From assembly GCF_030325625.1 (NCBI RefSeq), contig NZ_JACAIS010000002.1, forward strand, positions 457,913 through 521,912: a stretch of DNA of 64,000 nucleotides, read 5' to 3'. The first letter of the stretch is position 1. Every line of letters starts with the position of its first letter. A program made the translations under genes and the position numbers. This document shows positions 45,568-54,815 of the stretch, piece after piece. Under the pieces are notes generated by a model, which searched no databases, was not told the DNA's origin, and saw only the letters and a list, made by a program, of their open reading frames with translations. The stretch comes from Sphingobacterium sp. N143 (GTDB taxonomy: Bacteria; Bacteroidota; Bacteroidia; Sphingobacteriales; Sphingobacteriaceae).

Positions 45568-47384
45568 GCATCCGGCTCCTCCAGGGCCTTTCCTTCTTTT
45601 GCTGCCAGCAGATAGATCAGTGCGGCAGTACCGTCCATTGTTGGTTCATTGGTACTATAATCGCCATAATCATCATGATAAACAGCTAGGTCACTTTGAA
45701 AGTCCGCATAACCATCTGGATTATTCAGCTTGATGCCGATCAAGTTACGGTAAGTGGATGCCATAATAGGGCCATCGACTAAACCGCCATCAATCGGATG
45801 CTTGCCCAAATATGTAAAAGCCGAATGTGGGTCAACTGGTGTATCACCCCATGAAGGCAATCCATAAACCATGCTCGTCCCCCAAGGATTTGTACCAAAA
45901 AGCCAATCAAAATTGGCCTGGGCCAGCTCATCAAAACGTCCATCATTTGTCAGTTCTTTATACCATAGACATTGGATCGCAAAAGATGCCGTCAGATTAT
46001 TGCTGCACCAGATAAAAGGGACTCCCCTTAAAAATGCATTCTGCTCCGCCCTACGGTTGACTTCTTCGATACCCTGCCTATAATAAGAAACAATTTCCTC
46101 GCGATCTTGCCCCTTTAATACTTTCGCCAATTCATAATGTCCCAGGTTGATAAATGGGTACCATTGATAATGTGCCGCTGTATCCTCTATCATCCAAGGA
46201 GTAATTTTCTCCTGCCGCGCATAAGACATGGCCTCCTTGGCAAACTTCTTCTTCTTCGTGACCGACAGTGCCATTGCTGCTGCCAATTGCATATCATCCA
46301 CCCAGTTATCTTCGGCGTAGATATAAGGCGATTTGACAGAAACAGTCTGTGTTACCCCAGGTTTCAGGTTGGCATAAGCATAAGCGGTCCCTGCTTTCTT
46401 AGCGAGCAGTTTGGCATATCGCTTATCATCCTGACCAAACAATGTTGCACCCAAGCGAAAGGCACTACTAAATTTCCCGGCCGTAGAGCTTGTTCCGGTC
46501 GTGTTATTCATAAACTTACCACGTTGCTGCGGTTGGCCATCAATAAAGTACACCGGCCGTTCAGTTCCGCGGCCATAAAAAGGATCTTCTCCAGGCATAC
46601 GCATGCTGGCATGATCCCGGTCATCTGCAATCTGATTATACATCTGATCTGCTTTTGGATGCATCTTGAGCAGCCAGTCCAATCCCCATTTTGCTTCATC
46701 CAGCACATCTGCCCGCCCATTTTTTCCATCCAGGCCATTCGCCTGTTTCTGATCTCCAAACACATGCGGAAAATCACGATAGGCCGCCAGCAGGTGAAAT
46801 GTAGCATTTGCTGAGGTCGTGGCATACTGTAAATAATCAGAAGCATCATGCCATCCACCACCCGCATCAATACGCGAACTATCCGCGATGCCGGCTTTTC
46901 CAGCATACAGCGTAAAACCATCATGCGTATGGCAGCTATCTTTCAGGAACGGATTGAATAAAGTACGTTGTTGGCGCATATAGCGCAAGACAAAGTCTGC
47001 AGCTCCGGCATATACATCCCTGGCAATTCTAAAAGCAGGGGACTTCACCTCCCCAGCCTGTATATAAAACTGCCCAGTATCCCGTACCGCAGAAAAATCA
47101 AAACGAAAACTCTGTACAAAAGGTCCATAAGCACCGTAATCTTTTCCGACCGGGTGAACATAAACCGCTTTACCTGTCTGTGCATTTTTTACTTCAAAAG
47201 AACGAAGCTGCCTGATTGATTTCCCGCCCCATACGGCGACCTTTTTACCGGCCGGCGTATAGCCCAATTGGTTTATTCTAATCCATGCATTTTGCTGTGC
47301 TTTCGCAAAGTTACAAACAAAACATGCAAAAACAAGCAGAAAAGCTTGACGTAAATTTAAGAAGTTTAGACATTTTTTTATCAT
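45558..47384 (-). CDS. Glycoside hydrolase family 9 enzyme, N-terminal part of a probable GH9-deacetylase protein
   Basis: The 608 residues comprise a signal peptide (about 1-30, ending KAQ), an Ig-like N-terminal domain (about 32-120; IRINQLGYTPAGKKVAV), and a GH9 (alpha/alpha)6 catalytic domain. The two acidic residues Asp180 and Asp183 lie in GGWHDASDY, and the general-acid Glu580 in YSTNEPTMDGTA. GH9 enzymes usually cut beta-1,4-glucans; glucosaminidases also occur, and the locus suggests an aminosugar glycan. The frame ends in TAG immediately after A AAA AAG, and the deacetylase frame overlaps. It starts 42 bases after the metallophosphoesterase gene. Confidence 0.9.
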   Translation of the reverse strand: MIKKCLNFLNLRQAFLLVFACFVCNFAKAQQNAWIRINQLGYTPAGKKVAVWGGKSIRQLRSFEVKNAQTGKAVYVHPVGKDYGAYGPFVQSFRFDFSAVRDTGQFYIQAGEVKSPAFRIARDVYAGAADFVLRYMRQQRTLFNPFLKDSCHTHDGFTLYAGKAGIADSSRIDAGGGWHDASDYLQYATTSANATFHLLAAYRDFPHVFGDQKQANGLDGKNGRADVLDEAKWGLDWLLKMHPKADQMYNQIADDRDHASMRMPGEDPFYGRGTERPVYFIDGQPQQRGKFMNNTTGTSSTAGKFSSAFRLGATLFGQDDKRYAKLLAKKAGTAYAYANLKPGVTQTVSVKSPYIYAEDNWVDDMQLAAAMALSVTKKKKFAKEAMSYARQEKITPWMIEDTAAHYQWYPFINLGHYELAKVLKGQDREEIVSYYRQGIEEVNRRAEQNAFLRGVPFIWCSNNLTASFAIQCLWYKELTNDGRFDELAQANFDWLFGTNPWGTSMVYGLPSWGDTPVDPHSAFTYLGKHPIDGGLVDGPIMASTYRNLIGIKLNNPDGYADFQSDLAVYHDDYGDYSTNEPTMDGTAALIYLLAAKEGKALEEPDAKK

Positions 47385-47426
47385 AATAAGGCATTTATTT
47401 TCAAAAAGATCATTTCAATCGATTGC

Positions 47427-49286
47427 TTAAAATTGTAATGAGACTATCTTACCATCCATCGTGCTTGCTATCACGGAGTTCTGACCGTTTATTGCGACCG
47501 GATTAACCATGCCATTGGAAATTTTATATTGCCACAAGACTTCGCCTGTTTTTGCTTCTACAGCTGACAGCAAACCCGAATGACTCGGCACAAAAACCAG
47601 TCTGCGGTTGGTCTTTATTGCTGAGGGAGTCAATTCATAAGGAAGTTTTAGCGCTGATCTCCAAACTACTTCCATATTGTCTGCCGAGCAGGAAATCCCA
47701 AGCAGGTCTCCGTCCATTGTTTTTACATATACTTGCTTCTTGGTTGCAGCAAGCCCCATGGATTCCCGCACCCGTATGGTATCTTTTTTTTCACGCCATA
47801 TTACAGCGCCGTTCTTAGCATTAAGGGCTGTCATATATCGATCCGGTGCAACCACAAAAACACGGTTATTGACCCCCACCGGATTACAGGCTGCCGCAGA
47901 AAACATACGGTTAGCATGCCCATTATTCCATTCCCAGGCGAGTTTTCCAGTTTTTGCTTCAAGTGCATAAAATCCATTTCCCCATGAACCAAAAATAATA
48001 TTGCCCCGATAATAGGTAGGTAAAGTTGAAACAAATCCATTTACATGGTCAAAGCTCCATTTCAATGCACCGGTCTTTACATCCAATGCCCTGAATTTAC
48101 CATCCGAACCACCAATAAAAGCTATACCATCCCGGATCAAGGGCGAGCCCAGCACAGCTTTATCTGTCTGCACCTTCCAGCGGAGTTTTCCGCTTTGAGC
48201 ATCCACCCCATAGATACAGTGGTCTGAAGAACCAGCGACCACGATGCCTTTCCAGACCGCCGGTGTGGAATAGACTTTCCCTCCTGTACGGAATGCCCAC
48301 AATTTTTTACCAGATTTCAGGTCAAGTGCAAAGATATCACCAGCCGTATTGGAGCTGATGACCCGCTCTTTATAGACCGTCAATCCGGCACCGATATCAC
48401 TTGCATCTTCAAATGTCCAGTTTACCGTTACCTTGTCGGCATACCTGTCATTGACAGCGTAGCTGGGACGTGGGTAGGTCGCTGTTTCATTTTCAAAATG
48501 ATGATCAAACAAGGACACAACCAACCAAGGGTTATCCTGCGTTCCTACACCCGGAGTACGCTCCTGATAAATTGCTTTCCCTCCCCCTATAGTGACAATA
48601 TTATATCCTCCGATGTTTTTATTGGCACGCAGGTTAGAGCGTCCCATCACCCCCGGAATCCCTTCCCAGCTGTAAGCTGAATTATTATGACCATGACCAC
48701 ATAGTGCCAGTTGCACATTCCGCGTCTTGACACGCTTCAGTGCATCAAACCAATTATTCAGGGATGAGTCCTGCGGATAATGGTTAATATAGATCAACGG
48801 GGTATTCCGGTCCGGATTTGAAGCAAAAATAGAATCCATCCACACCAAGTTCTCACGCGGAATCTGCCCGGGACTCATCCGCATATTCGGACCGGAGTTG
48901 GTTCCGATAAATTCAAACCCTTTATGTTTGAAGAAAAACGTCTCGCCACCAAAAACCGTACGAAAGGTATTTGCGCCATTTTCCGACCAGTTGCCATCAT
49001 GATTTCCAGGAATCACATACCAGGGCAACTGCAAACTATCCAGTATCTGCTTCGCCAGCTTCAGTTCATGATCCGCACCAAATTCGGTAATATCCCCTGA
49101 GAGAATCACAAAATCGATATCCCGTACTGTGTTTAAATCTTTTACCGTACGCCGCAAATCCTCCTCACCCGTGGCTCCTCCAACATGCGTATCGGTGACA
49201 TGAGCAAACTTAAAGGACTGCTGTGCAAAGGCGATGTTAAAAACGCACAATAATGCATAAATAATCCCAATTATTCTTGATTTCAT
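47427..49286 (-). CDS. Exported metallophosphoesterase fused to a PQQ-like beta-propeller
   Basis: From the ATG at 49286 the protein has 619 residues: a signal peptide (about 1-21, ending AFAQ), then a calcineurin-like phosphoesterase domain (about 22-270; VTDTHVGG, LSGDITEFG, IPGNHDGNW, LCGHGHNN). A beta-propeller of PQQ-enzyme-like repeats (about 300-619) follows, each repeat ending in a pattern such as AKTGKLAWEW, six or more times. The propeller probably binds a ligand or substrate. Its place in the peptidoglycan locus suggests a phosphorylated wall component, but this is inference. A longer in-frame start at 49379 would run into the susD1 terminator. Confidence 0.85.
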   Translation of the reverse strand: MKSRIIGIIYALLCVFNIAFAQQSFKFAHVTDTHVGGATGEEDLRRTVKDLNTVRDIDFVILSGDITEFGADHELKLAKQILDSLQLPWYVIPGNHDGNWSENGANTFRTVFGGETFFFKHKGFEFIGTNSGPNMRMSPGQIPRENLVWMDSIFASNPDRNTPLIYINHYPQDSSLNNWFDALKRVKTRNVQLALCGHGHNNSAYSWEGIPGVMGRSNLRANKNIGGYNIVTIGGGKAIYQERTPGVGTQDNPWLVVSLFDHHFENETATYPRPSYAVNDRYADKVTVNWTFEDASDIGAGLTVYKERVISSNTAGDIFALDLKSGKKLWAFRTGGKVYSTPAVWKGIVVAGSSDHCIYGVDAQSGKLRWKVQTDKAVLGSPLIRDGIAFIGGSDGKFRALDVKTGALKWSFDHVNGFVSTLPTYYRGNIIFGSWGNGFYALEAKTGKLAWEWNNGHANRMFSAAACNPVGVNNRVFVVAPDRYMTALNAKNGAVIWREKKDTIRVRESMGLAATKKQVYVKTMDGDLLGISCSADNMEVVWRSALKLPYELTPSAIKTNRRLVFVPSHSGLLSAVEAKTGEVLWQYKISNGMVNPVAINGQNSVIASTMDGKIVSLQF

Positions 49287-49350
49287 GGTTGGTATTTTCT
49301 TAAAAATAGCATTTTCATGCATAAATATAAAATAAAGTCGCACAAAAAAA

Positions 49351-49376
49351 GCCTTGCCCAACCAAGTGGACAAGGC
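49351..49376 (-). terminator. Intrinsic terminator after susD1
   Basis: GCCTTG and CCA pair with TGG and CAAGGC around a short loop. On the minus strand it is followed by seven T residues. It may cause partial termination between the SusCD genes and the enzymes downstream, which have no visible promoter of their own. Confidence 0.78.
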
Positions 49377-49397
49377 CAAATAAATATCAAAATAAAA

Positions 49398-51257
49398 TTA
49401 CCATCCTTTCGTCTGGGTCAATTTATAGCCTTTTGCAGCATATTCATTGACCTGTTCCAACCCTACAGGCGACATATACGAACGATCCGAAAAAGCCTCC
49501 CTGTTCTCCGCAGTCTCAACAAGATAGTAACCAATCATCTGTCCTGCATTCGTACCGTCATAAGTGATTACCTTATTATTGGCATCTACCACTTTAAACA
49601 CTCCTTTTTTGCTTGCGTCCAACAATGCAGGAATATCTTTTTGGGCGTCGATCCAAGGACCGCGGAAATAATCCGGATTTTTATCAAAATTCATGTAATC
49701 CAATTTTTTCCATCGTTTGATATCCAGCAAACGGAGTCCCTCGTACACAAATTCCATCCGGCGCTCCCGACGTATTTCCCAGGTCAATGGAGACACATCA
49801 GCATCTCTGGATGGGTCATTGGCGATTGCACCGATCTGTAATGGCGCAGTTTTTTGAACGCCTTTTGCTGTTGCTGCCGCATCCAAAGGACGATTACGGA
49901 TTGCATTAATCGAACGGTCAATATCAGCCTGCGTCACTGCCGCACCCCCAAAAGCTTCCGCTAAGATCTGTTTTGCTTCAACAAAGTTGAGCACAACCTC
50001 AGCCAGCCGGATTACTGGCGCATCAGATGTATTGGTACTTGACCCCCATGCAGGTGGATATTTACTACCTAGATAGGTTAACGCTTCTCGTGACGCAAAT
50101 TTAAAGGCATAAAATAATGTTGATGACGATGTCAGTGGTTTTTCGAAGAAGGAAGCCTCAAAACGCGGATCACGCGTAAGGGACAAATCCTTGATGGAAA
50201 AACTAGCCGCATTGGCCACTGCCGAACCCTGCCATGGCTTTCCATCGTTACAAATAAATGATTTTACCAACACTAAATTCGGTGCATTTGTCTGTCCTTC
50301 CGTACCATTACTATAAGACCCCACACTATGAGTCACACTTTTCGTAGCGTCATACGCACGATACATGATCACTTCCTGGTTTGCACTTAGATCCTCTGAG
50401 GCAAATAAGCTCTTAAAATCACTGGTAAATTTATATGAGCCAGCATTCATGACTATTTCTGCCGCTTTTTGAGCCAGTTCCAGATATTTCTTCGCTCTTT
50501 CTTTGTCAATATTATGGTAGTGCAAGAAAGATCCTTCAAATAACATATACCGCGAAATAAATGAAGCCGCAACATATTTATTCAGGTACTGCTTACCATC
50601 GCTGATCCGCATATTTTCCAATACATACTGAAAGTCTTCATACACCTTATCCATGACCAGGCCCCGATTATCCCGGTCTTTATACAACAGATCCGTTTCG
50701 TTGTCTTTGAGTTCCTTGTCATAATAAGGCACATCCCCAAACACCTCCACCAGTCGGCTATATTCCGAAGCCCTGAAAAAGCGCGCCACAGCCATCCAAT
50801 GGCGGTATGTCTCTTCATTAATATTCGGCTTGGTCACATTTTCTATACGGTCAATAAAAATATTCGCCTTTCTGATATACACAAAGTTCCATGTCGGCCC
50901 CGAATACTCGCGCAGCATCTGCGGTGTTTCCATTAAAGCAATTGTACTTGCAAAATCATTCTTACGTGTGGAAGGAACCGTATTTTCAAAATTATCCTGG
51001 ATGTTCTTTTTTGTCAGGTCATCTGAAAAGGTATACCCTGTCACGGGTGCGTAAGCTGTCGCAAAGCCTGAGTTATAACCCGTGAAAAAATTCGGATAAA
51101 ATCCATTCGCATATAAGCGCAGCGCCAGTTCATTCCCCCAGCTACTCTGATCCTCAATACTGGTAAGCTGATCCCGATCCAAGACGTCTTTATTGCACGA
51201 AGACAGCAACAATGTTGTGCCCAGTGCCAAAAAAGCTATTTTCTTTGTAAGTTTCAT
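49398..51257 (-). CDS. RagB/SusD-family outer-membrane nutrient-binding lipoprotein (SusD1)
   Basis: The 619-residue lipoprotein has a lipobox ending LLLSSC (Cys21) and the SusD/RagB helical fold. Typical elements are WNFVYIRKANIFIDRI, RFFRASEYSRLVEVFGDVPYY and the C-terminal RRERRMEFVYEGLRLLDIKRW. SusD proteins cap the SusC channel and bind oligomer substrate at the surface. The gene begins 11 bases after SusC1, so the two form one pair. In this locus the ligand is probably a peptidoglycan fragment; that is inferred. Confidence 0.93.
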   Translation of the reverse strand: MKLTKKIAFLALGTTLLLSSCNKDVLDRDQLTSIEDQSSWGNELALRLYANGFYPNFFTGYNSGFATAYAPVTGYTFSDDLTKKNIQDNFENTVPSTRKNDFASTIALMETPQMLREYSGPTWNFVYIRKANIFIDRIENVTKPNINEETYRHWMAVARFFRASEYSRLVEVFGDVPYYDKELKDNETDLLYKDRDNRGLVMDKVYEDFQYVLENMRISDGKQYLNKYVAASFISRYMLFEGSFLHYHNIDKERAKKYLELAQKAAEIVMNAGSYKFTSDFKSLFASEDLSANQEVIMYRAYDATKSVTHSVGSYSNGTEGQTNAPNLVLVKSFICNDGKPWQGSAVANAASFSIKDLSLTRDPRFEASFFEKPLTSSSTLFYAFKFASREALTYLGSKYPPAWGSSTNTSDAPVIRLAEVVLNFVEAKQILAEAFGGAAVTQADIDRSINAIRNRPLDAAATAKGVQKTAPLQIGAIANDPSRDADVSPLTWEIRRERRMEFVYEGLRLLDIKRWKKLDYMNFDKNPDYFRGPWIDAQKDIPALLDASKKGVFKVVDANNKVITYDGTNAGQMIGYYLVETAENREAFSDRSYMSPVGLEQVNEYAAKGYKLTQTKGW

Positions 51258-51268
51258 TTTCGTAAATT

Positions 51269-54200
51269 TTAGAAGTTAACCTGGACACCAAAAGAAACCG
51301 ATTTGAACATTGGTGTTCCGACACCTGTCCGTCCCGAGTTATAATTCTTGTCATTAAATATAGAAAATCCATTGATCGCCTCTGGATCCACCGGAAGCCC
51401 ATTCAGTTTATCAAACGTAAAGAAGTTTTCCAACGAGGTATAGATTCTTGCCGATTTGATATAGGCTTTATTTGTCAATGACGACGGCAATGTGTACCCC
51501 AACGTGATATTCTTGATACGCATGTAAGACATATCCAACAGATAGCGGGATTGTTTGACCATATTATTCGCATCATTGCTCGCTGCATTATTAAAAGCTC
51601 TAGGATAGAATGCAGCGGTATGGTCTGCTGACCAGAAATCATCTGCAATTGCCGAAGGCATAGCACCATCAGACGAATTGAAACCCGGAATGGTCAAAAA
51701 TCCATTTCCCCAGATCTGACGTTTGCCGACACCCTGTAGAAATGCGGAAAAATCAAAACCTTTGAAGTCCATTCCCAGACGGAAACCATACTCATAGCGT
51801 GGTGTCTCATTACCGATAACTTCTAAATCGCCATGATCACTCAGCGTTTCCGCCCCCTTATTGATTTGCCCATCGCCATTCAGATCCACAAATTTTACGT
51901 CACCAGGCCCGAACTTAAATTTACTGTCGGTAGCAAAAGTATTATAGGCCGCATTTGGATCCGACAATTTGTTCATTTCTTTATCTGCAACGGTTACCTG
52001 AACGATTTTTCCATCCGCACCGTATTCAAAGTCAGCAGCTTGATATAATCTGTCAGTACGATATCCCCAGATTTCACCAATATCTTTTCCAACATAATAA
52101 TCCGAGATCACCTTGGTATCCGTATATTTCAGGATTGTGGATTTCGCATCAGACAAGGTTCCACGTACATTAAAACCAAAACCATTTTCGAAGCGGTGGT
52201 TAAAATCCAATGCCAATTCCCAGCCCTGCGTGCGCAGCGCACCAAAATTCCCTTGTGGTGGTGGAGCGCCAAAGGTAGCGCTGACATTACCGCTAGGCAC
52301 GATCATATCTTTCGTGTCGCGACGATACCAGTCAAACACAAGTCCAAACTTATTCTTGAACATGCGCATATCCAGACCGATATCTGTCGTTTCGATACGT
52401 TGCCAGCCAAGAGTACTTAATACAGCCGATGGCGTGCCAATGTTATAATATTTGCTTCCGTCTGCTCCGAGCCAGTTGATCTCTCCCGGAATCATGGTCG
52501 AAGTATACAAACTAGGCAGCACAGTCTGGTCACCGATCGACCCCCAAGATCCCCTAAACTTCAATTGATTCAAGGTCGGCTTGGCCCATTCCATAAAACT
52601 TTCCTCCGAGGCTACCCAGCCTGCCGAAAAGGATGGAAACCATTGCCATTTCAGATCTTTAGGGAATTTCGAAGAACCATCGTAGCGGATATTCGCTTCG
52701 ATCAGATACTTATTTTTGTAAGCATAATTAACACGGCCAAAATAACCTAGCTGAGCTTCCCACAAAGCGTCACCCTTTGCTTGCTGCGAAGAAGTGTTCA
52801 CCCCAAATCCCAATTGTGGATGTTTAATATCAAGCAAATTGAAGGTTTGGGATGAGTTCATGTCATAATCCAGCGTAACACGGTTGATACCTGCCAAGAA
52901 TTTAAATTCATGATCATCATCAATATTCAGGTTATAGGTTGTAACCGCATTGATGGTATTGTTACGACGGTTACCCGCGGCACGTAAATAATGATCCGGA
53001 TTGGCTCCATTGGCGGTATACATATAGTAATTCAGATCATAGGCAGCCATTGCCCCGGCAGCACCAGCAGCAACAACCTGTCCATCTGAATTGACATATA
53101 CTGGATTTCCAGCGGCATCCTTACGAGCCACACCAGCAATCCAGGAATCTGCCGCAGTAAAACGGGTACCGGGCTGCGTCGTAATTTCTTCCTGGTTTGA
53201 GAATGTATAATCAAAATCTACCTTCCAGTTTTTCATGATATTCACTGTAGCTCCCAAATTCAGATTCAGGTAATTATTTTGAAAACTAGCGGTATTTGCC
53301 GAGGAAATTTCACTCCATGGGCTCCGGATCATCTTACCGTTTTCATCATAGCCCATTGGATACAAGGAGCTCCAGCGGTATAAATATAACCAAGGATCCG
53401 CCGTTGTTGAACTTGTTGTATACGGATATTCTTTTTTGCGTCGCGAGACCATTGCCCCCCCGCGCACGGTTACATATTTATTCAATTCCGTAGACAAGCG
53501 CAATGCTGCATTTGTCCGTTTGAACCGGTCATGATCGGTGGGTTTCATCATCCCCGACTGGTTCAGCAAGCCCATACTTAAGGTATAATCTGTCTTTCCA
53601 GAAGTACCGGAAACACTCAGATCATGCTGCGATGTGGGAGCCGCCTTACGGATCATATAATCCTCCACGTTGTAGGTCCGCACACCATATTTTTTAGTTG
53701 GTTCAGCAGGATTCACATACCAGTCACGTCCATAAACCGTGGGATCGTTGACCCCGATAGAGCCTCCATATTTCTGTTTCCATTCCAGAGCCCGTTCATA
53801 GCTTGGACGATTAACCTTATAAAAAGCGCCTGCTTCTGTTTCACCGATCCTTTCTGCAGCCTCCAGCGAATACTTCAGCGCATTTACATCGCCCATATTA
53901 TAATCTACCGCTGAATTTTGGAATGAAAAGTTATTGTTGTAGCTTATATTAAACGTGTCACCACCTTTTGCTCCTTTTTTAGATGTGATCAACACCACGC
54001 CAAAAGCAGCTTTCGCACCATAAATTGATGCCGCCGCCGCATCTTTCAGCACGGTAATCGACTCAACATCAGCGGGGTTCACCAACTGAATACTAGGAAT
54101 CTCCACATTATCCAATAAGATGAGGGGGTTGGACTGCCCTGCAATCGAACCGATCTGTCCCCTGATTTTCATCACAGGATCAGAACCGACCTCACCACTT

Positions 54201-54715
54201 GGCACAACCACTGTTAAGCCAGGTGTCGTCCCCTGAATACCACGCCCCACGTCAGCAATGGCACGCCCTTGCAGATTATCCTTTACACTAATAGATGAAA
54301 CCGCACCGGTCAGGTTGCCTTTCTTTTGCGTACCATAACCAACCACGACCACCTCTTCCAACGATTGATTATCATCAACCAATGTTACATTCAGTGAATT
54401 CGATGTCACTGTAACATCTTGTGCCACATATCCCACGGAAGAAAAACGCAATTTGCTCCCCACCGCAGCCGTGATCTTAAAATGTCCCTGCTCATCAGTT
54501 TTGGTAGATGCACTGCCGCCAATTACTGACACGCTTACTCCTGAAACTGGCCCCTTTCCATCCGTTACAGTACCCTGTACCGTATTTTGAACCCCTGCTT
54601 TCAGCAGACTTGTTGTGTTAAGGCTGCTCAAAACACCTTCTTTCTTTACGAAAGAATAGGATTCAGAAGGAAAACTCAATCCAAGTGCAACAGAAAATAG
54701 TACAAATTTTCTCAT
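51269..54715 (-). CDS. SusC/RagA-family TonB-linked outer-membrane transporter (SusC1)
   Basis: The 1148-residue protein has a signal peptide, a carboxypeptidase-regulatory-like domain (about 46-120; GTVTDGKGPVSGVSVSV), the SusC motif LEEVVVVGYGTQKKGN, a plug domain (about 130-240; DVESITVLKDAAAASIYGA) and a 22-strand-type barrel ending VSFGVQVNF. It imports oligomers across the outer membrane using TonB energy. It follows namZ after 100 bases and precedes susD1 by 11. There is no N-terminal STN domain, so regulation through a FecR-type anti-sigma factor is not expected. Confidence 0.94.
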   Translation of the reverse strand: MRKFVLFSVALGLSFPSESYSFVKKEGVLSSLNTTSLLKAGVQNTVQGTVTDGKGPVSGVSVSVIGGSASTKTDEQGHFKITAAVGSKLRFSSVGYVAQDVTVTSNSLNVTLVDDNQSLEEVVVVGYGTQKKGNLTGAVSSISVKDNLQGRAIADVGRGIQGTTPGLTVVVPSGEVGSDPVMKIRGQIGSIAGQSNPLILLDNVEIPSIQLVNPADVESITVLKDAAAASIYGAKAAFGVVLITSKKGAKGGDTFNISYNNNFSFQNSAVDYNMGDVNALKYSLEAAERIGETEAGAFYKVNRPSYERALEWKQKYGGSIGVNDPTVYGRDWYVNPAEPTKKYGVRTYNVEDYMIRKAAPTSQHDLSVSGTSGKTDYTLSMGLLNQSGMMKPTDHDRFKRTNAALRLSTELNKYVTVRGGAMVSRRKKEYPYTTSSTTADPWLYLYRWSSLYPMGYDENGKMIRSPWSEISSANTASFQNNYLNLNLGATVNIMKNWKVDFDYTFSNQEEITTQPGTRFTAADSWIAGVARKDAAGNPVYVNSDGQVVAAGAAGAMAAYDLNYYMYTANGANPDHYLRAAGNRRNNTINAVTTYNLNIDDDHEFKFLAGINRVTLDYDMNSSQTFNLLDIKHPQLGFGVNTSSQQAKGDALWEAQLGYFGRVNYAYKNKYLIEANIRYDGSSKFPKDLKWQWFPSFSAGWVASEESFMEWAKPTLNQLKFRGSWGSIGDQTVLPSLYTSTMIPGEINWLGADGSKYYNIGTPSAVLSTLGWQRIETTDIGLDMRMFKNKFGLVFDWYRRDTKDMIVPSGNVSATFGAPPPQGNFGALRTQGWELALDFNHRFENGFGFNVRGTLSDAKSTILKYTDTKVISDYYVGKDIGEIWGYRTDRLYQAADFEYGADGKIVQVTVADKEMNKLSDPNAAYNTFATDSKFKFGPGDVKFVDLNGDGQINKGAETLSDHGDLEVIGNETPRYEYGFRLGMDFKGFDFSAFLQGVGKRQIWGNGFLTIPGFNSSDGAMPSAIADDFWSADHTAAFYPRAFNNAASNDANNMVKQSRYLLDMSYMRIKNITLGYTLPSSLTNKAYIKSARIYTSLENFFTFDKLNGLPVDPEAINGFSIFNDKNYNSGRTGVGTPMFKSVSFGVQVNF

Positions 54716-54815
54716 TGATATAGAGTTTTAAAAAATAAATGATTCTAGTTAATATTGTTAGTTTTTGCTGTTCAAAAAACTGATTTCCCAGCCCATCGGC
54801 ATTTTAAAATCCTGT

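Noticed and set aside
46137..46814. 225-codon open frame on the plus strand opposite the GH9 gene
   Set aside because: It is antisense to a strongly conserved coding region and its product is rich in Cys/His/Ile without any domain. It is a shadow frame.
49317..49841. 174-codon open frame on the plus strand over the susD1 terminator and 3' end
   Set aside because: It runs through a terminator and antisense to SusD; no recognisable protein features.
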